Assembly: GCA_964429265.1 (NCBI GenBank)
Contig: CAYSBK010000138.1
Span: 1-6,802 of the forward strand
DNA: 6,802 bases
DNA from: CAYSBK01 sp964429265
GTDB lineage: Bacteria > Planctomycetota > Phycisphaerae > Sedimentisphaerales > Anaerobacaceae
Direction of reading: 5' to 3'
Of this stretch, positions 1 through 5,230 are shown piece by piece. How positions within the stretch are numbered: the first letter of the stretch is position 1; each line of letters begins with the position of its first letter. Below the pieces are notes generated by a model that was not told the origin of the DNA, did not search any database, and was given only the letters and a program-made list of their open reading frames with translations. The translations under genes and the position numbers were made by a program.

Positions 1-752
1 CCCGTCCGAGCCCAACTGAGCTGCATCGTTGGCTACGTCGGCACACTCCAACCCGGCAGGAACCGGCACGATTTCATACGGCGGTCCTGCAGCAGCCAGC
101 GTCAGAATCATGTAGTTGAAGTCGCCCAGGTCCACAACACCGTCGGGAATAGGCTGAGCCGAACTATTGGCGATGTCGCCGAAGCACTGGCAACCTGGGA
201 CTGCGCACTCTGGAAGTGACGCCGTGGTGCCGGTCAGGTTGACCTCCGGGCTTGCGTCCGGGTCTTCCATCACAACGCCGCCGCGGATAGCGTTCTCGGC
301 CAGGCTGACGTCCACATCGCCGCAACCGCGAATCGTCAGCTTCACAAGCACGTTCGCATCGGCCGGCGGATCCTCGCCCTGCTCGTACAGTGAGCCCATC
401 TCGATCGTAACGCCGTTGGAGTCCAACCCGGCAGCGTCCCGGCATAGCTGGAGTCGCAAAGACAGCTCCCCCAGCCATCAACCTCTCCATCCGAGCTGAT
501 ATCGATGCTGCCCGGATAGATGTAGTAGTCGCCGTTGACGCACTCAACCGCCACAACATTGGCCTCGCCTTCCAGCGTCACATCCAGCGCAAACGCACGA
601 ACCTGGCCCGCTTCATCCTCGCTGTAGCTGATCGTGATGATCGCCTGGTTCGCATCGCACGGGTCGGCCGCTGCGCTTGCCGAGATGTCCACGCTGGCCC
701 AGGCCGGTGCCGTCGCCAACAGGACAACCAAAGCGCAAACTAACTTTTTCAT
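1..752 (-). CDS. Secreted cohesin/dockerin-like protein, partial at left edge, with a frameshift
   Basis: Seen: the start at 752 follows a strong purine-rich ribosome-binding site and opens with a signal peptide (MKKLVCALVVLLATAPAWA, cleavage probably after AWA). Residues ~20-170 are acidic, carry several Cys (PCDAN, AVEC, SCLC, RGCG) and read like a beta-sandwich of the cohesin-like type found in planctomycete exported proteins. Near residue 109 the frame breaks: the first frame continues as an Arg-rich tail stopping at 342, while the frame one base back continues without a stop from 426 to position 1 as LDSNGVTIEMGSLYEQGEDP and onward. A single missing base in the GGG run at 427-429 explains this. 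The restored C-terminal part holds CFGDIANSSAQPIPDGVVDL followed by GDFNYM, then CADVANDAAQLGSDG at the edge: two tandem dockerin-like, EF-hand-like repeats. About 250 residues are visible; the C-terminus lies outside. Function is inferred: an extracellular, Ca-binding or anchoring protein. No specific partner can be named. Confidence 0.72.
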
Positions 753-754
753 AA

Positions 755-766
755 CCTACCTTCCTT
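755..766 (-). promoter_or_regulatory. Ribosome-binding site of the secreted dockerin-like gene
   Basis: On the minus strand the sequence just before the ATG at 752 reads AAGGAAGGTAGGTT, giving two overlapping Shine-Dalgarno-like purine runs within 3-14 bases of the start. It fixes the start at the signal-peptide methionine. Confidence 0.65.
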
Positions 767-784
767 TCTTTTCTTCTTCTTTGC

Positions 785-805
785 GGCACAGCCACACACT
801 GTGCC
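785..805 (-). repeat. Perfect 7-bp inverted repeat (hairpin) in the leader of the dockerin-like gene
   Basis: GGCACAG (785-791) and CTGTGCC (799-805) are perfect reverse complements separated by 7 bases. In the minus-strand transcript this would be a stem-loop about 33 bases upstream of the ATG at 752. No U-run follows on either strand, so it does not look like an intrinsic terminator. It may be an operator, an mRNA-stabilising stem, or chance. Confidence 0.4.
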
Positions 806-934
806 CTGTCTTGGTCACTCAGTAAAAATTTTCCCTGTCTTACGTCGTGAAAAATCTGAAACACCACCCCGGCCGACAGGGAAGCCGGTCAGGAAAGTAA
901 TACTTTTCCGCTCCTCCAAACCTCCTTTCCCGCC

Positions 935-947
935 GGTTCGGCGAACC
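935..947. repeat. 13-base dyad-symmetric site, candidate operator
   Basis: GGTTCG, one central G, then CGAACC: perfect dyad symmetry over 13 bases. It lies between the two divergent genes, about 300 bases upstream of the SEDS gene and 185 upstream of the dockerin-like gene. The size and symmetry fit a dimeric repressor site, but the half-site orientation does not match the LexA boxes I know, and no regulator gene is adjacent. Confidence 0.3.
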
Positions 948-1217
948 TGTGTGCTGCAGCTTATCATCTCACCTTGCCTACAGCACTGTTATTACTTTCT
1001 GGTGAAGGCTGATTGTATGGTAGCAGAACCGCCGCGGCGAGTCAACAAAAAAATTTGCGCAGGAAAAAAAATTTAGGAAAAATTTTACCCCACCGAAGTA
1101 TATCCATAGGGCCGCTGCCGGGACCGACCCGTGTTGATTTTTGGCAACATAGCCCCCACGGAGCCGGTTTTTGGCCTGTTTTCGGGCCTTGCGACGCTTT
1201 TTTGCCGTCGAAATGGC

Positions 1218-1223
1218 TATTTT
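1218..1223 (+). promoter_or_regulatory. Possible -10 element of the rodA-murJ unit
   Basis: TATTTT at 1218-1223 would put transcription initiation near 1230, leaving a ~20-base leader before the ATG at 1250. No good -35 lies 16-18 bases upstream. Support comes from the identical 10-base word GCTATTTTGG in the better promoter candidate near the right edge (6716-6725). An alternative is TATCCT at 1237-1242, only 7 bases from the ATG, which would give a leaderless message. Confidence 0.22.
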
Positions 1224-1249
1224 GGCCGTTCTGTGCTATCCTGAACGCT

Positions 1250-2545
1250 ATGTACAACTTCTTCCAGGGCAGGTTGCTTCCGGTCAGGTGCGTGTTGCTG
1301 GCGGCCGTCCTGGCGCTGCTGCTGCTGGGTCTTGCCACCATTTACGCCGTCGGACACCCCGCCCAGGCCCCCACAACCGCCGAAACCACCGCCCTGGCCG
1401 CCTTCTGGAAGAAGCAGCTTCTCTTCATCGCCGTCGGCGCCGCCGCCTTCGTCGCCGCAAACCTGATCAATTACCGCCGCCTCGGAACCATCAGCTACTG
1501 GCTCTACGGGGCGGTTTTGCTGCTTCTGGCCTTGCTGTTGGTCAGCCGGTACGTCGTCCCACTGCCCTTCGCACCACCCATCAACAACACCCACCGCTGG
1601 ATACGCGTAGAAATTGCCGGCCGCTCGCTGCCGGCCGTCCAGCCCTCCGAATTCTGCAAAATCGCCTACATCCTCGCCCTGGCCTGGTACCTGCGATACC
1701 GAAGCAACTACCGCAGCTTCAAGGCCCTTGTCGGGCCGTTCGCCCTTACCGTCCTGCCGATGGTCCTTATCCTCCTTGAGCCGGACCTCGGCACCGTCCT
1801 GCTGATGATGCCCGTGTTCTTTACGATGGTCTTCGTTGCCGGGGCAAAGGTCAGGCACCTGGCCGCAATCGTCCTGATGGCGGTATTGATTAGCCCCCTG
1901 TTGTGGTTCAAGATGCAGACCTACCAGCGCGTCCGCATAAGCAGTGTCCTGCTGCAAAACAAGTGGGTTCGCGACAAGGCCCAGCAACACCAGCTCCTGG
2001 GCCGCATCCTCGTAGGCACAAACTTCGACGCAAAACGGTGGGAAAACCACTGGGGCTTCCACCTGATGCGCTCAAAATACGCCGTCGCATCCGGCGGCTC
2101 CACCGGCTACGGCTTTCGCCGAGGCCCCTTCCTCAAATACGACTTCCTGCCGGCACGCCACAACGATTTCATATTCGCAGTAATCACCCACCAGTGGGGC
2201 TTCGCAGGGGCGCTGCTGCTGCTGGGGCTTTACGCACTGCTGCTGTGGTGCGGTATTGAAATAGCCGTGCACAACACCGACCCCTTCGGAAGGTTCCTCG
2301 CCGTCGGAATCGTCGCTATGTTCGCCGTCGAGGTCATCGTAAACGTCAGTATGACCGTCGGCCTGATGCCCATCACGGGCCTGACCTTGCCGCTGGTCAG
2401 CTACGGCGGCTCCAGCCTCCTGGTCAGTATGATAGCCGTCGGCCTGCTCAACAACGTCGGCAGATGCAGGCCCTTCGGCGTCGCCCGCGCCCCCGCACAC
2501 CGGCCGCTGCTCCGCATCACCAGCCATGCAGCCGCCGCCGGATGA
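1250..2545 (+). CDS. rodA: RodA/FtsW-type SEDS peptidoglycan glycosyltransferase
   Basis: A polytopic membrane enzyme that polymerises lipid II into glycan strands, normally with a partner class B PBP. From the ATG at 1250 the product is 431 residues with about ten membrane segments (roughly 13-35, 56-74, 82-102, 135-150, 161-176, 179-197, 203-221, 305-333, 350-372, 378-402). SEDS signatures are in order: QPSEF (131-135), EPDLGT (177-182), HNDFIF (304-309) with Asp306 at the position of the family's essential Asp, GLMPITGL (371-378) and SYGGSS (384-389). The frame is open back to 1013, but that 79-residue extension is low-complexity, non-membrane and not family-like, so I reject it. No Shine-Dalgarno precedes 1250. 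Oddities: the region between membrane segment 7 and the SGG motif (~225-280) is longer than usual, and the usual AEE after DFIFAVI reads THQ. RodA is favoured over FtsW on the HNDFIFAVI context and MurJ neighbour, but FtsW is not excluded. Confidence 0.88.
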   Translation: MYNFFQGRLLPVRCVLLAAVLALLLLGLATIYAVGHPAQAPTTAETTALAAFWKKQLLFIAVGAAAFVAANLINYRRLGTISYWLYGAVLLLLALLLVSRYVVPLPFAPPINNTHRWIRVEIAGRSLPAVQPSEFCKIAYILALAWYLRYRSNYRSFKALVGPFALTVLPMVLILLEPDLGTVLLMMPVFFTMVFVAGAKVRHLAAIVLMAVLISPLLWFKMQTYQRVRISSVLLQNKWVRDKAQQHQLLGRILVGTNFDAKRWENHWGFHLMRSKYAVASGGSTGYGFRRGPFLKYDFLPARHNDFIFAVITHQWGFAGALLLLGLYALLLWCGIEIAVHNTDPFGRFLAVGIVAMFAVEVIVNVSMTVGLMPITGLTLPLVSYGGSSLLVSMIAVGLLNNVGRCRPFGVARAPAHRPLLRITSHAAAAG

Positions 2546-2564
2546 CCCACCGGCCCCTGCCGAC

Positions 2565-2571
2565 AAAGGTG
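2565..2571 (+). promoter_or_regulatory. Ribosome-binding site of murJ
   Basis: AAAGGTG ends 4 bases before the ATG at 2576. It lies in the 30-base gap after the rodA stop, so murJ has its own initiation signal within what looks like one transcript. Confidence 0.55.
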
Positions 2572-2575
2572 CTCG

Positions 2576-4129
2576 ATGATAAGAGGCTTCAGACAAATCG
2601 CATCGCTGACCGCCCTCAGCAGGGTCTTCGGAATGGTCCGCGACATCGCCCTGGCACACTTCTTCGGCGCAGGCTGGCTGATGACCGCCTGGACCGTCGG
2701 GTTCAAAATCCCGAATCTGGCCAGACGCCTCTTCGGAGAGGGCGCCGCCTCCGCATCATTCATCCCCGTCTACAGCCAGGAACTGCTCACCGACCGCCGC
2801 AACGCCGCCATCCTCGCCAACACCGTCGTAACGGCTGTCTTCGTCGTCCTCGCGGCCATCGTCCTGCTCGGCGAGGTGCTGATCTGGGCCTTCTACGCCT
2901 TCGTCGAAACACGCACCGGCCCCCGCCTCGGGCTGGCCCTGTGCGGCATTATGCTGCCGTATATGATACTGGTCTGCCTGGTGGCCATACTCGGCGGAAT
3001 CCTCAATGTCCACCGCCACTTCGCCGCACCTGCCGCCGCCCCGCTCATCCTCAACGTCTTCATTATCGCGGCACTGATACTCACCGGTCGGGTCCTCCAT
3101 CTCGACCCTCGCAGACAGGTCTTCTTCGTCGCCGCAGCAGTACTGGCCGCAGGACTCGTCCAGATAGCCGCCCAGTGGCCGTTCCTCCGCGCAGCCGGCG
3201 TCCGCCTTCGGCCCGCCTGGCAGCTCACCCTGCCGTCCTTCCGGAAGGTCCTGCTATTGATGGGCCCGATGGTGGTCGGCCTGACCGTTACACAGTTGAA
3301 CACCCTCGCAGACGACATCATCGCCCTGTGCTTTATGAACGAACAGGGCAGACCCCTCGGCTACGGGGCGCCTTCACACCTCTACTATGCACAGCGGCTC
3401 TACCAGTTTCCACTCGGTGTCCTCGGCATATCCCTGGCAACCGCAATCTTCCCCGTAATGAGCACCGACGCCGCAAGAAAAGACTTCCAGGCCCTGGCAG
3501 CAACCATCGCACGTGGGCTCAAGACCGCCTTCTTCGTCGCCCTGCCCGCCACCGCAGGAATCTGCCTGGTCGCCCGCCCCTTGATTGCCGCCATATTCCA
3601 GCACGGCCGGTTCGAAAGCCGCCACACCCCAACGGTGGCCCTGACGCTGTCGCTCTATGCCCTTGGCCTGTGCGGATATTTCTCTCAGCAAATCGCCACC
3701 AGGGCCTTCTACTCCATCCAGGAACCACGCGTCCCCGTCCGAAGCGCCGTCATAGCCGTGCTGGTCAACGTATGCCTGAATCTCGTGCTGATATGGGTTC
3801 TCGGCACGGCCGGCTTGGCGCTTTCCACCGCCCTGTGCTCATACCTGCAGGTCGCCATCCTCTGCTCGGCCCTTCGCAAACGCATCGGCACCGCCGTCAC
3901 CGAAGGATTTCTCCCTCTCGCCCTCAAGGTCCTCGCCGCCACCGCGCTGATGTCCGCCGTCGCAGCGGCCATCATCTACCTGATGCGGGACATTGGCTCC
4001 ACTCGCGCGGCGGACATCCTGCGACTGGCCGCAATCGTACCCGCCTCCACCGTATTCTACATCCTGGCCGCAAGGCTGTTGCGCATCGAATCCCTCGCCG
4101 TGCTGACCCGTCCCGGCCGCAACCGGTAA
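2576..4129 (+). CDS. murJ: Lipid II flippase MurJ (MviN family)
   Basis: An inner-membrane flippase of the MOP superfamily that moves lipid II from the cytoplasmic to the outer leaflet for polymerisation by SEDS and PBP enzymes. At 517 residues it matches the family size (E. coli 511) and has regular hydrophobic segments throughout, consistent with 14 helices. The N-terminus is diagnostic: LSRVFGMVRD (14-23), FFGAG (29-33), FKIPNLARRLFGEGA (43-57) and FIPVYSQ after it. Arg16, Arg22 and Arg50 align with the cavity arginines 18, 24 and 52 of the E. coli protein, and Arg274 in YYAQRLYQFP corresponds to Arg270. Oddity: the Asp usual in the second helix (DAF in E. coli, Asp39) is Thr37 here (LMTAW). 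The start is supported by AAAGGTG just upstream. It lies 30 bases after rodA, same strand, so co-transcription is likely. A long frame overlapping in another register is a high-GC shadow. Confidence 0.93.
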   Translation: MIRGFRQIASLTALSRVFGMVRDIALAHFFGAGWLMTAWTVGFKIPNLARRLFGEGAASASFIPVYSQELLTDRRNAAILANTVVTAVFVVLAAIVLLGEVLIWAFYAFVETRTGPRLGLALCGIMLPYMILVCLVAILGGILNVHRHFAAPAAAPLILNVFIIAALILTGRVLHLDPRRQVFFVAAAVLAAGLVQIAAQWPFLRAAGVRLRPAWQLTLPSFRKVLLLMGPMVVGLTVTQLNTLADDIIALCFMNEQGRPLGYGAPSHLYYAQRLYQFPLGVLGISLATAIFPVMSTDAARKDFQALAATIARGLKTAFFVALPATAGICLVARPLIAAIFQHGRFESRHTPTVALTLSLYALGLCGYFSQQIATRAFYSIQEPRVPVRSAVIAVLVNVCLNLVLIWVLGTAGLALSTALCSYLQVAILCSALRKRIGTAVTEGFLPLALKVLAATALMSAVAAAIIYLMRDIGSTRAADILRLAAIVPASTVFYILAARLLRIESLAVLTRPGRNR

Positions 4130-4165
4130 TCCCCACACGATAACGCCCAGCGAAGCGTCCGGCCT

Positions 4166-4182
4166 GAGGCTCACCAGGCCTC
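4166..4182. repeat. Small inverted repeat downstream of murJ
   Basis: GAGGC (4166-4170) and GCCTC (4178-4182) form a perfect 5-bp stem with a 7-base loop, 37 bases after the murJ stop. No T-run follows, so an intrinsic terminator is not supported. The rest of the 192-base gap between murJ and the LysE-family gene shows no gene. Confidence 0.25.
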
Positions 4183-4321
4183 TGCTTTCCCCGCCGCGCA
4201 CAGGTCCGTCGCATTCGCGCAAGACAAAGCCGATTTCCCCGGCCGCCGTGCACCAACCCCGTGCCGGGCCGCGGCAGCGGGTCTTGTTATTGGGCGGGCC
4301 GTCGATTAAGGTTATGCCGAT

Positions 4322-5230
4322 ATGGACCTGTTGCTTTTTCTGCTCAGCGCGTTTGTCATCTCGTTTTCCGGTGCGATGCAGCCGGGACCCGTCACCGCAA
4401 CCGCACTGGCTATGGGTGCACGCAACCGCCACGCCGGATTGCTGCTGGCAGTCGGCCACGCGGTCATCGAGGTGCCGGTGATGGTCGCGATAGTGCTGGG
4501 GATGGGCCGTTTGTTCGAGCTTATCCACGTTCAAATTGCGATCGGCCTGGCCGGCGGCGTGTTCCTGCTGATTATGTCAATCCAAATGCTGGCAACCGCC
4601 GCAGCCCACACCGAGCCAACCCAGAAAGCCCTCGACCGCAGGCCTCTGCTGGCCGGAGTCGTCCTGTCGGCCACCAATCCATACTTCCTGATCTGGTGGG
4701 CCACGGTCGGCCTTGCCTTGGCAAGCCGCGCAGTACGCTGGGGAATATGGGCCTTTGCGCTTTTTGCCGTCGTCCACTGGTCGGTGGACCTGGGCTGGCT
4801 TGAGCTTCTGTCCTGGGCCGCCTATAAGGGCACCGCCGTATTTGGTCCACGAAGCCGGCGAATCGTCCTCCGCGTTTGTGCCGTTGTATTGCTGGGCTTC
4901 GGGGTGTTCTTTCTGGTCGATGCGGTACTGAAGCTGCGCGGGCCTCTTGCGAAAAACGCCCGTCCGCGGCCGGCGGAATTATCCGGATTGCCGGTATCTA
5001 AAACGGATTTGTCGGCATCATATCCCAGGCCTTTACAGACCTTACCTCGACCGCTCCTCCGGACGAGAAAAGCACCACGCCGGTGCTGTCGTCCAGCGTG
5101 GGATATATCCGGCGCATCACCGCCTGCCGCTTGTTGGCGAATACCTCCACCACTGATTTGTCCACGAATACCCGCAGCTTCAGCGGCTCACCCGGCTCAA
5201 GCTCGAACGGCCCCGCCTCGACGGACTTAG
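4322..5230 (+). CDS. LysE/RhtB-family exporter with an antisense C-terminal extension
   Basis: A membrane exporter of the LysE/RhtB superfamily (amino acids or similar small molecules; the substrate cannot be told). Residues 1-207 cover the whole family domain with about six helices: MQPGPVTATALAMGARNRHA near the N-terminus is the PGP signature, GHAVIEVP (45-52) follows, NPYFLIWWATVG (119-130) is the second signature, and a last helix ends with GFGVFFLVDAVLKLRG (~192-207). Family members usually end there, at ~205-215 residues. Here the frame stays open to a TAG at 5228-5230, adding ~95 residues rich in Pro, Arg and Ala. Residues 226-302 lie antisense to the well-conserved 3' end of the GH32-like gene, so the tail is probably non-functional or the frame is disturbed near 4951-4957, where a one-base backward shift would terminate at TAA 4999-5001. 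TAAGG at 4307-4311 is an acceptable ribosome-binding site. It is same-strand with murJ but 192 bases away, so probably separately expressed. Confidence 0.85.
   Translation: MDLLLFLLSAFVISFSGAMQPGPVTATALAMGARNRHAGLLLAVGHAVIEVPVMVAIVLGMGRLFELIHVQIAIGLAGGVFLLIMSIQMLATAAAHTEPTQKALDRRPLLAGVVLSATNPYFLIWWATVGLALASRAVRWGIWAFALFAVVHWSVDLGWLELLSWAAYKGTAVFGPRSRRIVLRVCAVVLLGFGVFFLVDAVLKLRGPLAKNARPRPAELSGLPVSKTDLSASYPRPLQTLPRPLLRTRKAPRRCCRPAWDISGASPPAACWRIPPPLICPRIPAASAAHPAQARTAPPRRT

Larger units (their letters stand above)
753..1249. other. Divergent intergenic region without a convincing gene
   Basis: About 500 bases separate the divergent starts at 752 (minus) and 1250 (plus). The open frames here show no recognisable domains and no good start contexts. 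What it holds: the hairpin at 785-805; CCCTGTCTT at 804-812 and 833-841 plus an inverted copy GACAGGGAA at 875-883; a 13-base dyad at 935-947; an AT-rich island with three A-tracts followed by T-tracts at 1047-1086; and four T-tract plus GGC/GCC words between 1138 and 1227. This is the expected place for promoters of both flanking genes, but no strong -35/-10 pair is visible for either. Confidence 0.6.

Noticed and set aside
935..947. LexA box
   Set aside because: The dyad reads GTTCG-G-CGAAC, the opposite half-site order from the Gram-positive-type GAAC-N4-GTTC box, and no SOS gene is adjacent.
1171..1205. GGCC-loop-GGCC followed by TTTTTT as an intrinsic terminator
   Set aside because: The stem is only 4 bp and the T-run is about 11 bases further on; no gene ends just upstream on the plus strand.
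1013..1249. N-terminal extension of the SEDS gene to an ATG at 1013
   Set aside because: The extra 79 residues are Lys/Arg- and Trp-rich, cross the A-tract island, and do not resemble the N-terminus of any RodA/FtsW protein known to me; the ATG at 1250 begins directly before the first membrane helix.
1217..2062. A 281-codon minus-strand frame antisense to the SEDS gene
   Set aside because: Gln/Gly/Asp-rich translation typical of the complement of membrane-protein codons; no ribosome-binding site or domain seen.
2464..4143. A 559-codon open frame overlapping nearly all of murJ in another register
   Set aside because: Its product is Arg/Pro/His-rich with no domain, and it lies over a gene with clear MurJ signatures; long stop-free shadows are expected in high-GC DNA.
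3839..4534. A 231-codon minus-strand frame covering the murJ 3' end, the gap and the LysE 5' end
   Set aside because: It crosses two well-supported genes on the other strand, is low in complexity and has no recognisable motif.
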